Of a stretch of DNA of 64,000 nt, positions 8,678 through 17,703 are shown piece after piece. Under the pieces are notes generated by a model. That model had not been told where the DNA came from, did no database searches, and was given only the letters and a program-made list of their open reading frames with translations. The DNA comes from Clostridiales bacterium (GTDB lineage: Bacteria > Bacillota > Clostridia > Christensenellales > Borkfalkiaceae): positions 23,924 to 87,923 of the forward strand of contig SVHN01000003.1 of NCBI GenBank assembly GCA_015055805.1. The letters are read 5' to 3'. A program made the translations under genes and the position numbers. How positions within the stretch are numbered: the stretch's first letter is position 1; the number at the start of each line of letters is the position of its first letter.

Positions 8678-9859
8678 TTACTTGTCGTCGGTTTTTGTTG
8701 CTGTTTCTAGTCCCAATTCCTTCATAAGGTTTGCTACTTTTTGGACTTGTTCTGCGCCTGTATTTGCGTTTACTTTTATTTCACGCACGGCGTTCTTCAT
8801 TCTTCCGCAGAAAAGTATTTCAAACCATCTTCTAACTTCGTAAAATGGAGTTAAATATCTACGTTTTTTTAGTTTTGGATATATTACCGAAAGAAGTTCG
8901 TAAGGAAGGAAGATTTTATACATTAAGTACCTAAACTTTCCTTGCGATTTGGTTGATTTTATTACTGCCACCCTATTCTCTATATTGCCGTAAACGCCTG
9001 CTCTTAAAATAAACTTTTCCATTTCTTTGGTGAGCTGGTCGTGTTCGCCGCTTTCAAACCAAACGTTATAAAGTTTTAAGCAGCCGTTATAAAATTCGTT
9101 GAGTTTTGTTTGGGATAAAACCAAACTCAACTGCTCTTCATCTACGGGAATATTTTGTTTCATGATTGCAAAATCAATAAACGGTCTAATCCCGCAGCCA
9201 CCGCTTTCAAAATGCTTAGCCATATGTGCGACGTGATAATAATAGTAGGTTACGTCGGTCATTTCGTAGCGATATTCATATCCCTCAGATAAACTAGCGT
9301 CTTTCCAAATCCGCTCGTTCATCTCTGGATCACGCGATTTATATTCTATAAAATTATAATGCAGTTCTAAGTGCACGCCGCTTGCGCTCATAAAAGACAC
9401 GTCGTGATCCCACTCAATCGTCTTTTCATAGCCGTATTTATTTACCAACGCGTCGGTTGCTCTTTCTAGATTTTCTTCGTTTATCAATATGTCTATATCG
9501 CAACTTGTACGCATCCAAGGTTCGGGATAAAACTTACGCAAAACCGAACCTTTTAACGGCATAAAAGGTATTTTTTCCTTTTCAAAAATTTCCGTTAAAC
9601 TCTTAAGTTCATAATTTATACGCTCGTACCTTGATACCGCTAGTTGCTGTTGTTTTATGAACAGTTTATAAACCGAACAATCCGTATCCATAAGATCGTT
9701 TTTTATAATAGCGTCGGACAGCAAATGCGCCACATCGTGACTTTTTGACAGTTTATAAAGATCACGTAAAACGTCCGTGGAAAATTTTTCCTTCTCCACG
9801 GTTATTTCTTCACCGAATATTTCGTTCCTAATAAGTTTAAATAATGTCTCTGCTAGCAT
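8678..9859 (-). CDS. PF14907-like nucleotidyltransferase family protein, copy 2
   Basis: 393 residues, related to the gene immediately downstream. Motifs: MPLKGSVLRKFY (101-112) and SCDIDILI with D121-x-D123, then HVAHMAKHFESGGCGIRP near 195, equivalent to the THTAKHFFNGGFGIR block of copy 1. This keeps the nucleotidyltransferase metal site. No substrate can be inferred. It lies between capG and copy 1 in the same direction, so it is probably cotranscribed with the UDP-FucNAc genes. Two diverged copies in tandem suggest separate acceptors or a heterodimer. Confidence 0.7.
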   Translation of the reverse strand: MLAETLFKLIRNEIFGEEITVEKEKFSTDVLRDLYKLSKSHDVAHLLSDAIIKNDLMDTDCSVYKLFIKQQQLAVSRYERINYELKSLTEIFEKEKIPFMPLKGSVLRKFYPEPWMRTSCDIDILINEENLERATDALVNKYGYEKTIEWDHDVSFMSASGVHLELHYNFIEYKSRDPEMNERIWKDASLSEGYEYRYEMTDVTYYYYHVAHMAKHFESGGCGIRPFIDFAIMKQNIPVDEEQLSLVLSQTKLNEFYNGCLKLYNVWFESGEHDQLTKEMEKFILRAGVYGNIENRVAVIKSTKSQGKFRYLMYKIFLPYELLSVIYPKLKKRRYLTPFYEVRRWFEILFCGRMKNAVREIKVNANTGAEQVQKVANLMKELGLETATKTDDK

Positions 9860-9889
9860 ACTCGATTTACCTATATGTTTTAGGTGCGT

Positions 9890-11071
9890 TTAGTATTTTC
9901 TCCAAACCATCTTATTTACTATTCCCGTATACGACTGAATAATCTTTACAACTTTTGTCGAAACGTTCTCTTCCTTGTAGTCGGGCACGGGAATACCCAA
10001 GTCGCCTTCTTCGTTCATTTTTACAGCCGTTTCAACCGCTTGCAACAATCCGTTCTCGTCAATTCCAGCAAGCACGAAACACGCTTTATCTATCGCTTCG
10101 GGACGCTCGGTACTAGTCCTTATGCAAACCGCGGCTATAGGTTTACCTATAGACGTAAAGTAGCTTGACTCTTCTGGCAACGTTCCGCTATCAGACACTA
10201 CTGCAAACGCGTTCATTTGTAGCTTATTATAATCGTGAAAACCTAACGGCTCGTGACAAATCACGCGGTTATCGAGTTTAAATCCGCTTTGCTCTAAACG
10301 CTTTTTACTTCTTGGGTGACAAGAATAAAGCACGGGCATATCGTATTTTTCCGCCATTTTATTTATAGCGGTAAATAGTGAATTAAAATTCTTTTCGGTA
10401 TCAATATTTTCTTCCCTATGCGCCGATAGCAATATATATTGTTTTGCCTTTAATTTCAGTCTATCTAAAATATCGGATTTTTCGATATTTATAAGATTTT
10501 TACTTAATACTTCCGCCATAGGTGACCCCGTAACGTAAGTACGTTCTTTGGGCAGTCCGCACTCTGCAAGGTATCTGCGCGCGTGTTCAGAATACGCTAG
10601 GTTAACGTCTGAAATTATATCTACCATTCTACGGTTGGTCTCTTCTGGCAAGCACTCGTCCTTACAACGATTCCCTGCTTCCATATGGAAAATCGGGATA
10701 TGAAGACGCTTTGCTGCAATCGCAGAAAGACAGCTATTCGTATCACCAAGAATTAATAGCGCGTCGGGTTTAACTTCCACCATAAGCTTATACGAACGGT
10801 CTATAATGTTACCTATTGTCGATCCAAGGTCGTCACCAACGGCGTCCATATACACTTCAGGGTCTTTTAGTTTTAAGTCCTTGAAAAACACACCGTTAAG
10901 ATTATAGTCATAGTTTTGACCTGTATGTGCTAATATAGTATCAAAGTATTCTCTAGTCTTGTTTATGACAGCCGAAAGCCTTATTATTTCCGGTCTTGTC
11001 CCAACTATTATAAGCAATTTTAGTCTTCCGTCGTTCTTAAATTTAACGGTACTGTAATCAACTTTACTCAT
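9890..11071 (-). CDS. capG: UDP-N-acetylglucosamine 2-epimerase family enzyme, CapG/FnlC type
   Basis: 393 residues of the WecB fold: IIVGTRPEIIRLSAVI at the start, HTGQNYDYNLN, LILGDTNSCL, HMEAGNRCKDE, and SDSGTLPEESSYF near 310 for nucleotide binding. In this context the enzyme should carry out the last step to UDP-N-acetyl-L-fucosamine, the C2 epimerisation of UDP-N-acetyl-L-pneumosamine. The assignment rests on the order capE-capF-capG with gaps of 0-1 base, the same set known from Staphylococcus aureus capsule and E. coli FnlABC. Alone it could not be told from a UDP-GlcNAc 2-epimerase. Confidence 0.88.
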   Translation of the reverse strand: MSKVDYSTVKFKNDGRLKLLIIVGTRPEIIRLSAVINKTREYFDTILAHTGQNYDYNLNGVFFKDLKLKDPEVYMDAVGDDLGSTIGNIIDRSYKLMVEVKPDALLILGDTNSCLSAIAAKRLHIPIFHMEAGNRCKDECLPEETNRRMVDIISDVNLAYSEHARRYLAECGLPKERTYVTGSPMAEVLSKNLINIEKSDILDRLKLKAKQYILLSAHREENIDTEKNFNSLFTAINKMAEKYDMPVLYSCHPRSKKRLEQSGFKLDNRVICHEPLGFHDYNKLQMNAFAVVSDSGTLPEESSYFTSIGKPIAAVCIRTSTERPEAIDKACFVLAGIDENGLLQAVETAVKMNEEGDLGIPVPDYKEENVSTKVVKIIQSYTGIVNKMVWRKY

Positions 11072-12289
11072 TTATTTTTCCTCGTTGTTTTCTACAAGTT
11101 CAAAATAGGTATCCGGTTTATCGGGATTAAAGGTTTCGTTTGCCCACATCACCGTTATAAGATTTTCTGTTTCGGATAAATTTATAATGTTGTGCGTATA
11201 TCCAGGCAAGATATGTATGGCTTTAAGCTCTTCCCCGCTAACTTCAAAGTTAAGCACTTCGTCGGTATGGATATTTCTCTGCTGAATAAGAGCGTGTCCG
11301 TACACAACGATAAAGAACTCCCACTTGCTGTTATGCCAATGCTCGCCTTTCTTTATACCAGGTTTTGAGATATTAACGGACATCTGACCGCAATCTACCG
11401 TACGCATAAGTTCGGTAAAGCTTCCCCTTGCGTCGTGGTTCATCTTTAATGGAATAGCGATCTTTTCCTTTGGAAGATAAGAAAGATAGGTCGTATACAG
11501 TTTCTTCTCAAACGAACCGCTAGGAATTTTAGGCATAACCAAAGTCGAAGGCTGAGCCTTAAATTCTTCTAAGATATCAACAATCTTTCCTAGCGTAACC
11601 TTGTGCGTAATGGGAACGTAACAATATTTGCCGTCTTTTTTTTCCACAGGCGTTAACCCGTCGTACTCGCAACGGTTTTCTTGCCCAACTAATGCTTTAA
11701 GCATTTCCTCAACTAAATCGTCGATATATAAAAGTTCCAACTCAATATTTCTATCGGTTACGGTTATCGGCAAATCGTTAGCAATATTATTACAAAAAGT
11801 TGCTACTGCACTATTGTAGTTAGGTTTGCACCATTTGCCAAAAAGGTTGGGAAAACGGTAAACCAAAACTTTTGCATTAGTTTCTTTTTGATAATTAAAG
11901 AATAGTTCTTCTCCTGCTTTCTTACTCTTACCGTACTCACCGTCGGCATATCTTCCTATAAGCGTAGCTTGAATAGAAGATGAAAGCATTACAGGACAAT
12001 TGTTTTTATGTTTTTTAAGAGTTTCAAGCAGATTGCTTGCAAAACCAAAATTGCCTTGCATAAACTCTTCCTGCGTTTTAGGACGGTTTACTCCTGCAAG
12101 GTTAAACACAAAATCGCAAGTTTCACAAAACTTGTCAAGATCTTCTGCGGAACTTCCTATATCGTATTCATAAATCTCTTCGATATCTAGTTCGGGGTGC
12201 GTTCTATCCTTATTATCTCTAATGTTTTTAAGCGCTTCGGTTAAGTTTTTACCCACAAACCCCGCTGCGCCGGTAATTAAAATTTTCAT
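11072..12289 (-). CDS. capF: UDP-FucNAc biosynthesis reductase CapF/FnlB
   Basis: 405 residues, two domains. Residues 1 to about 280 form a short-chain reductase with the nucleotide-binding ITGAAGFVGKN at the start. Residues about 285 to 405 form a cupin (HDARGSFTELMRTVDCGQ, then KKGEHWHNSKWEFFIV with metal-binding histidines). This reductase plus cupin fusion is specific for CapF, which epimerises and reduces the CapE product on the way to UDP-L-FucNAc using NADPH. It abuts capG directly and lies one base from capE. Confidence 0.92.
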   Translation of the reverse strand: MKILITGAAGFVGKNLTEALKNIRDNKDRTHPELDIEEIYEYDIGSSAEDLDKFCETCDFVFNLAGVNRPKTQEEFMQGNFGFASNLLETLKKHKNNCPVMLSSSIQATLIGRYADGEYGKSKKAGEELFFNYQKETNAKVLVYRFPNLFGKWCKPNYNSAVATFCNNIANDLPITVTDRNIELELLYIDDLVEEMLKALVGQENRCEYDGLTPVEKKDGKYCYVPITHKVTLGKIVDILEEFKAQPSTLVMPKIPSGSFEKKLYTTYLSYLPKEKIAIPLKMNHDARGSFTELMRTVDCGQMSVNISKPGIKKGEHWHNSKWEFFIVVYGHALIQQRNIHTDEVLNFEVSGEELKAIHILPGYTHNIINLSETENLITVMWANETFNPDKPDTYFELVENNEEK

Positions 12290-12290
12290 A

Positions 12291-13340
12291 CTAATTTGCC
12301 TTTAATTTTTTTAGCTGATCTTTTATATATTCAAGAGATGCTATTTTTTCTTTGGTTTCTTCAACCGTCAAAAGGGCTGTGTTATTAGAGTCGAATTCGA
12401 TTAAAGTATTGCGGTCAACGTTTCCTTTCTTAAAATATTTATCATAGTTAAGACCGCGTTTATCACTAGGAACACGATAGAAATTACCTAGGTCGATTGC
12501 ATTTGCGCACTCTTCGTTGGTAAGAAGGGTTTCAAACATTTTTTCTCCGTGACGAATACCGATAATTTTAATATCGTCTTTATTACCACCAAAAAGTTCA
12601 ATAACCGCCTCCGCTTGTGTTTGAATAGTACAAGCAGGTGCTTTTTGAACGAGAATATCACCATTTTCGCCGTGCTCAAATGCAAACAACACGAGATCAA
12701 CAGCCTCATCTAATGACATTATAAACCTAGTCATCGTTGGATCTGTAATAGTTACAGGTTTTCCAGACTTTATTTGGTCTATCCACAATGGAATTACGCT
12801 GCCACGGCTACACATAACGTTACCGTATCTAGTACAGCATATCTTAGTTTTTTTAGGATCAACCGTCCTTGATTTTGCAACGATAACCTTTTCCATCATA
12901 GCCTTACTTGTCCCCATTGCGTTGACAGGGTACGCAGCTTTATCAGTCGATAAGCAAACTATGTTTTTAACACCTTCATCAATAGCGGCGGTAAGGACGT
13001 TCTCAGTTCCCAAAACGTTGGTTTTAACCGCCTCTATCGGGAAAAACTCGCAAGACGGAACTTGCTTTAACGCCGCCGCGTGGAATATGTAGTCAACGCC
13101 ATGCATAGCGTTTTTAACAGATTGCAAATCGCGAACGTCGCCTATATAAAAGGTTACCTTGTCCGCAAGTTCAGGACTTTCCGCCTGCAATCTATGACGC
13201 ATATCGTCTTGTTTTTTCTCGTCACGAGAAAATATACGTATTTCTCCGATATCCGTATCCAAAAAACGGTTTAATACAGCGTTACCAAAACTCCCTGTAC
13301 CCCCCGTTATCAATAAAGTTTTTCCTTTAAATGCACTCAT
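12291..13340 (-). CDS. capE: UDP-GlcNAc 4,6-dehydratase/5-epimerase CapE/FnlA
   Basis: 349 residues of the inverting polysaccharide dehydratase family. It has TGGTGSFGNAVLNRFL at the start (NAD(P) site), RDEKKQDDMR, and STDKAAYPVNAMGTSKAMME near 130, which holds the modified catalytic triad with Met and Lys typical of this group instead of Tyr-x-x-x-Lys. It starts the conversion of UDP-GlcNAc to UDP-N-acetyl-L-fucosamine. It sits just downstream of the symporter gene and heads the capE-capF-capG trio. Confidence 0.93.
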   Translation of the reverse strand: MSAFKGKTLLITGGTGSFGNAVLNRFLDTDIGEIRIFSRDEKKQDDMRHRLQAESPELADKVTFYIGDVRDLQSVKNAMHGVDYIFHAAALKQVPSCEFFPIEAVKTNVLGTENVLTAAIDEGVKNIVCLSTDKAAYPVNAMGTSKAMMEKVIVAKSRTVDPKKTKICCTRYGNVMCSRGSVIPLWIDQIKSGKPVTITDPTMTRFIMSLDEAVDLVLFAFEHGENGDILVQKAPACTIQTQAEAVIELFGGNKDDIKIIGIRHGEKMFETLLTNEECANAIDLGNFYRVPSDKRGLNYDKYFKKGNVDRNTLIEFDSNNTALLTVEETKEKIASLEYIKDQLKKLKAN

Positions 13341-13365
13341 TTTTTATCTCCTATTCACTTAAATA

Positions 13366-14958
13366 TTATTTTAACCCATTAAGGTATGGTATAACCCAAA
13401 GAGCAAGCAAAACAACCGTAATAACAACACCTATGATAATTGATGAAAGTAATATTAGTTTAGTCTTTCTTATTTCAGCAGGATTTTTTTCCGACTCTGG
13501 CATTATAAACAGTTTATTTCGTTCTACCTTTTCATTGTCTGTAACTTTTGTGCAGGCAGAACCAATTACTAAAGCGAGTATCCCGGCTACTAAACCAATA
13601 AAGAATGGATCAAAATATATTGGGAGCATAACATTCATTACACCAGTATAGATTTTTAATATTGCACTTACAATAAATCCAACTAGCATACCACAAAAAG
13701 CCCCTGTTTTAGTAACTCTCTTACTCCACACACTTGCAATTGCTACTGGTAGCCAAGAGCAAGCAACAACTGTCGCACCTAAATATGTTATCCAAAAAAT
13801 TTCTGGTGGATAAAACACGCACAACAAGCACACTACAATTCCGATTGCAAGAACAACTAATCTTCCGTAAAAAACCTGTTTCCTACCGCTCTTAATCTTT
13901 ATAATGTCATTGGTAACACTAGAACCGACCAAAGATAAAAATGTTGTTGCAGAAGATATCCCAGACGCTAATACTCCCGAAAGAACAACAATTCCCAATA
14001 TTGCTGGCATAGCATTCATTGATGCCCAAATCAATGCTTCCGAAGGATTCTGCATCCCTGGATTAAGTTTGTTAGTAAAAACACCCGCCATGCACATTAA
14101 AAATTCAATTATAAATACACTTGCTGATGCAAGAATACTAGAACGTACTACAACATGTTCGTTTTTCGCCATAAGGTACCTACTAGATTGCCAAGGTGCC
14201 ACCATCAACACACCCATCCAAGCTACCCCATACCCAATAGCCCATATCATATTTTCAGTACCTGTCGGATAAAAATAATCAAGATTTCCACTTCCTGATA
14301 AAATTCCAGGAACTATGTCATATGTTGCCATTTGCGTTACCGTACTAGTCCAACCACCCGCTTTTTGCGCAACAAAAATTGCGCCAACGATTGCCGCGAT
14401 TGAAAACATAGAAAACATAATAGTATCTGTAATCAATACTCCCTTGGCTCCTGATACTATTGTAATCAATGTAAAAACTATTACTGCGATAACAATACAT
14501 ATATTGTAGTTTAGTCCAGTTACCGTAGACATCAATACGCCTATTCCTTGCACACACGATAAACTATAGATCAGCATAATTATTATACTTGTAACCGTTG
14601 CAAGCTTTTGCATCGCGGGAGAATCAAAGCGTTTTCCAAAATATTCAGGAAGTGTAACAGCATTGCTTCTTCTAAGATATCTTCCAAAAAAAACAGAACC
14701 GAGAATATACCCCACAGATAGCACGCCTACTGCGACCATAATAGGTGAAAAGAATCCACTATAACATTCGCCTACATCACCCATAAATAGTCCTACGCCT
14801 ATGAAAGAAGCAACTAGCGAGCCAGTAATTAAAAAAGAAGGAGCATTCCTACCAGCAACATAAAAATCATCTGCACTTTTAACTTTTTTACTTATTAAAG
14901 CACTGACGAGAACATATGCAGCCATTGTAATAATCATACCAATAAAGAAAATATTCAT
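13366..14958 (-). CDS. Sodium:solute symporter (SSS family), candidate choline importer
   Basis: 530 residues with about 13 membrane helices. Family features are the N-terminal ADDFYVAGRNAPSFLITGSL and SGVLASGISSATTFLSLVGS near 330. Members import proline, choline, panthothenate or sugars with sodium. The position decides the likely cargo: the gene follows the choline kinase/cytidylyltransferase fusion, replacing the choline permease LicB of Haemophilus. Choline import is therefore inferred, not shown. Its ATG overlaps the TGA of a 38-residue membrane protein (ATGA), as seen for other SSS transporters that have a small partner subunit. Confidence 0.85.
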   Translation of the reverse strand: MNIFFIGMIITMAAYVLVSALISKKVKSADDFYVAGRNAPSFLITGSLVASFIGVGLFMGDVGECYSGFFSPIMVAVGVLSVGYILGSVFFGRYLRRSNAVTLPEYFGKRFDSPAMQKLATVTSIIIMLIYSLSCVQGIGVLMSTVTGLNYNICIVIAVIVFTLITIVSGAKGVLITDTIMFSMFSIAAIVGAIFVAQKAGGWTSTVTQMATYDIVPGILSGSGNLDYFYPTGTENMIWAIGYGVAWMGVLMVAPWQSSRYLMAKNEHVVVRSSILASASVFIIEFLMCMAGVFTNKLNPGMQNPSEALIWASMNAMPAILGIVVLSGVLASGISSATTFLSLVGSSVTNDIIKIKSGRKQVFYGRLVVLAIGIVVCLLCVFYPPEIFWITYLGATVVACSWLPVAIASVWSKRVTKTGAFCGMLVGFIVSAILKIYTGVMNVMLPIYFDPFFIGLVAGILALVIGSACTKVTDNEKVERNKLFIMPESEKNPAEIRKTKLILLSSIIIGVVITVVLLALWVIPYLNGLK

Positions 14959-15071
14959 TTGTTCTTGTCCGCCCTTCTCTCATCTTTAAAACTTTTAAAC
15001 AACGCAATAGATGCAACCACGCATGAAGCCGAAAACCACACGCCTATACCAACTGCAATAATAATTTCCAT
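14955..15071 (-). CDS. 38-residue membrane protein, symporter small accessory protein
   Basis: The frame encodes MEIIIAVGIGVWFSASCVVA and continues to residue 38, ending in a charged tail (KDERRADKNK). There is one membrane helix, residues 2 to about 24. Its TGA overlaps the symporter ATG, and it starts 8 bases after the stop of the fusion gene, whose last codons supply the AGGGG ribosome site. Short one-helix partners encoded directly before sodium symporters are known (for example MetS-type small subunits). By size, topology and coupling this is such a partner, probably needed for stability or transport. Confidence 0.72.
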   Translation of the reverse strand: MEIIIAVGIGVWFSASCVVASIALFKSFKDERRADKNK

Positions 15072-15079
15072 GACTTAAA

Positions 15080-16849
15080 TTAACCCCTATCAATTTTACT
15101 TAACACTTCTTCACTATATCTAATCATTTTATCATACCAGCCAATCATATAATCACTTACGCCACTATTATTTCGGCTAGCATATATTCCCCAAACATAC
15201 CAATAATAGTAAATTATTGAAGCACATGATAAAAGATGCAATTTTTCATCACCAGTTGTTTCTCTTCCGAAATATGGAAACAACCATTTATCAATATCCT
15301 CACACTTAGAATTTTGAAGAGAAAAAAGTTTACAAATATCGTACCCAATATCATTATCCCCAGCAAACTCCCAATCAATTATAGTAAGATTATCACCTGC
15401 CACTAACAAATTTGGTTCATACAGATCGTTATGACAAAGTGACTTTTGCCACGGATGGTTTGACAACCAATCAAAGATTGGAAGCATTCTCTGTCTCAAT
15501 TCCTCAACCTTGCGATAAGAAAGCGCATCTATGAATTTTTCATACTCAATCATCTTATCAGCTTCACTTTTATAGTTAAAAGTGAAGCCAACTTTTCTCT
15601 TCGAATCATGAAGACACTTCAACTTGTCAGAAAGCATCTTGATATGGCGTAAATCGCAAAAATCAAACTCCTCAGTAGTTTCTATGTATTTTGAAATTTT
15701 CCAACCTTCATCTTCGTCGATATGGATTAAAGTATTATCAACACCTAGGCTCTTTGCCAAATAAAGAGATGCCGCTTCTTTTTTTCTATCAATAACTTTC
15801 GATGCATTAATATCTGGATGACGATATATATAACAATCATCTTTACACTTAAACTTAAAAGAGCGATTATTAAGTCCTTTCTTTACTGGTTCGATATCAG
15901 ATATGTCTGAAAAACTACAATTTAATACATTGCAAATATTTTCAAACACTTTTACACGATTATGAGAAATATAGTCAGGATCAAACGATTTAAGCTCTTC
16001 CATACTATCAAACTCAAGAATGTCACCATCCTTGCATTTTTGCACCCACATGGGAAGAGCATTTACATTTTCCGCATATATGGTTTCCCAGTACATATAT
16101 TCAATACCTGGTCTACCATAATAACTTTCCAAAATTGGTTTAAATCGTGTCGTAAAATCATTACTGTAGTATGCATGCCCATACATTATCCATTGGTCTT
16201 GCGACGGCTTATTTGTATCAATCACTAGCATATCTTCATCAAAAGTAAAAGCCCTTTCAACATAACTTATCCCAGGCAAATATACCGAACAGTAAAATGC
16301 ACGATATTCATATTGATGAAACATGTTTTTGGGATAATAGTTATCAGAACAAACAATATACGTATTTGACAGATAATCTCGAGCTGCATAAATACTGCTA
16401 TGAGTATTTTTAACAGCAAACTCATTGTTAACGACTAATTTCACGCCAAACTTGTCTCGCAAATAAAAGAATTTTTCCATCTTGTATCCAACGACCAATA
16501 CAATTTCCCCAACACCAGCATCTTGCAACTGTCGGATTAATCTCTCGGTCATAACTTCACCCTTAACCGATATAAGTCCCTTCGGCAATTCATACGACAC
16601 AGGAATAAAACGAGTACTCATCCCTGCCGCAAGAATAATCGCATTGCGTACTTTATATGGCTCCAAAACCCTCAACCCGGCTTCTGTAATTTCTAAGGAC
16701 TGATTCAACCATCCATTATCAATAAATTCTGACAAGCATTTATTGACGTCAGTTAAACTACAACAACAATCTTTCGACACCGTATTTAAGTCGTTAATAA
16801 CTCTAGATTCGGCAAACCATCTAAGTATATCAAATGATAATTTATCCAT
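15080..16849 (-). CDS. HTH-phosphocholine cytidylyltransferase-choline kinase fusion (LicC-LicA)
   Basis: 589 residues from the ATG at 16849, chosen because AGCAGG lies 8 bases upstream; an in-frame GTG is three codons earlier. Three parts can be seen. Residues 1-65: a winged-helix-like segment (ILRWFAESRV..SLTDVNKCLSEF..GWL). Residues about 70-300: a nucleotidyltransferase with AIILAAGMSTRFIPVSYELP, as in LicC, which makes CDP-choline. Residues about 310-589: a choline-kinase domain with HNDLYEPNLL (473-482) and IIDWEF (Asp 492), as in LicA. The single protein can turn choline into CDP-choline. Its neighbours, a LicD and a symporter, complete a phosphocholine decoration set. Confidence 0.88.
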   Translation of the reverse strand: MDKLSFDILRWFAESRVINDLNTVSKDCCCSLTDVNKCLSEFIDNGWLNQSLEITEAGLRVLEPYKVRNAIILAAGMSTRFIPVSYELPKGLISVKGEVMTERLIRQLQDAGVGEIVLVVGYKMEKFFYLRDKFGVKLVVNNEFAVKNTHSSIYAARDYLSNTYIVCSDNYYPKNMFHQYEYRAFYCSVYLPGISYVERAFTFDEDMLVIDTNKPSQDQWIMYGHAYYSNDFTTRFKPILESYYGRPGIEYMYWETIYAENVNALPMWVQKCKDGDILEFDSMEELKSFDPDYISHNRVKVFENICNVLNCSFSDISDIEPVKKGLNNRSFKFKCKDDCYIYRHPDINASKVIDRKKEAASLYLAKSLGVDNTLIHIDEDEGWKISKYIETTEEFDFCDLRHIKMLSDKLKCLHDSKRKVGFTFNYKSEADKMIEYEKFIDALSYRKVEELRQRMLPIFDWLSNHPWQKSLCHNDLYEPNLLVAGDNLTIIDWEFAGDNDIGYDICKLFSLQNSKCEDIDKWLFPYFGRETTGDEKLHLLSCASIIYYYWYVWGIYASRNNSGVSDYMIGWYDKMIRYSEEVLSKIDRG

Positions 16850-16884
16850 AAATAACACCTGCTAATTTTTCAACAAACTCCGCT

Positions 16885-17703
16885 CTAATATATCTCCACA
16901 TTATCCTTTATGTACATCTTATTTGCATGATGTGTAACTCGTTTTTCTTCAGGAGGCAATTTCATATAATCACCATATATATTAGTCAATATTTCATCAT
17001 AACCTATCGGAATTGGAAACTCATATCCTTCAAAAGAAACATACTTACAACCTGATATGCATTCTTTTCTAAACCTATCACCTCTATTAACAAACAAACA
17101 CGAAGTAACGCCTACATAATTTGACTTACTAATAGTATACTTTTTATGTAATTTATCGACTTTTTTAGCCAACCGAACATGTCCCCCCGTAAGCATACGA
17201 ATTATAGGAACAAATATTTTTCTCTTCAGCGATCCATTTGTTTCCATTAAACAGTATGCATGCAATTTATAAATTCGCATCAATCTATTGAACCATCTAT
17301 CAAACTCCTGTTTAGATTCTGGTTGCCCGTCCATTGGGAACACATCTACGTCCACGCCCAAATAATCGTTGTGATAATTAACTCCAGCCTCAATTTTTAC
17401 TGTAAATGTATCTATAATTTTGACATAAGGATGCTTCGCTCCTTTTGAATACGGTGAAACTAATTTATATCTTCCACCATCATTTATTTTATTAAAGTTC
17501 TCAATTAACCAATTATAATCTTCTCTAGGCAAAGTTATATCAATATCGTCATCCCAAGGAATAAAACCTTTATGCCTAACGGCACCAATCAAAGTACCAT
17601 AAGCTAAAAAGTATTTTAAATTATTCTTATTACAAAAATCATCTATATGTCTCAAAATATTAAGTTCAATAATTTTTGCATCTTCAAAAGACAGCTCTCT
17701 CAC
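16885..17703 (-). CDS. LicD-family phosphotransferase, copy 1 (candidate phosphocholine transferase)
   Basis: 272 residues. The LicD signature YGTLIGAVRHKGFIPWDDDI (about 35-54) has the D-D-D-I-D metal site, followed by a second conserved block GYEFPIPIGYDEILTNIYGD near the C-terminus. LicD enzymes move phosphocholine or related phospho-alditols from a CDP donor onto a glycan. It uses a GTG start overlapping the TGA of wzx (GTGA) with AGAGGG 8 bases upstream. It lies directly before the CDP-choline fusion gene, so phosphocholine is the likely donor group. It is a diverged paralogue of the LicD gene at 23455. Confidence 0.85.
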   Translation of the reverse strand: MRELSFEDAKIIELNILRHIDDFCNKNNLKYFLAYGTLIGAVRHKGFIPWDDDIDITLPREDYNWLIENFNKINDGGRYKLVSPYSKGAKHPYVKIIDTFTVKIEAGVNYHNDYLGVDVDVFPMDGQPESKQEFDRWFNRLMRIYKLHAYCLMETNGSLKRKIFVPIIRMLTGGHVRLAKKVDKLHKKYTISKSNYVGVTSCLFVNRGDRFRKECISGCKYVSFEGYEFPIPIGYDEILTNIYGDYMKLPPEEKRVTHHANKMYIKDNVEIY

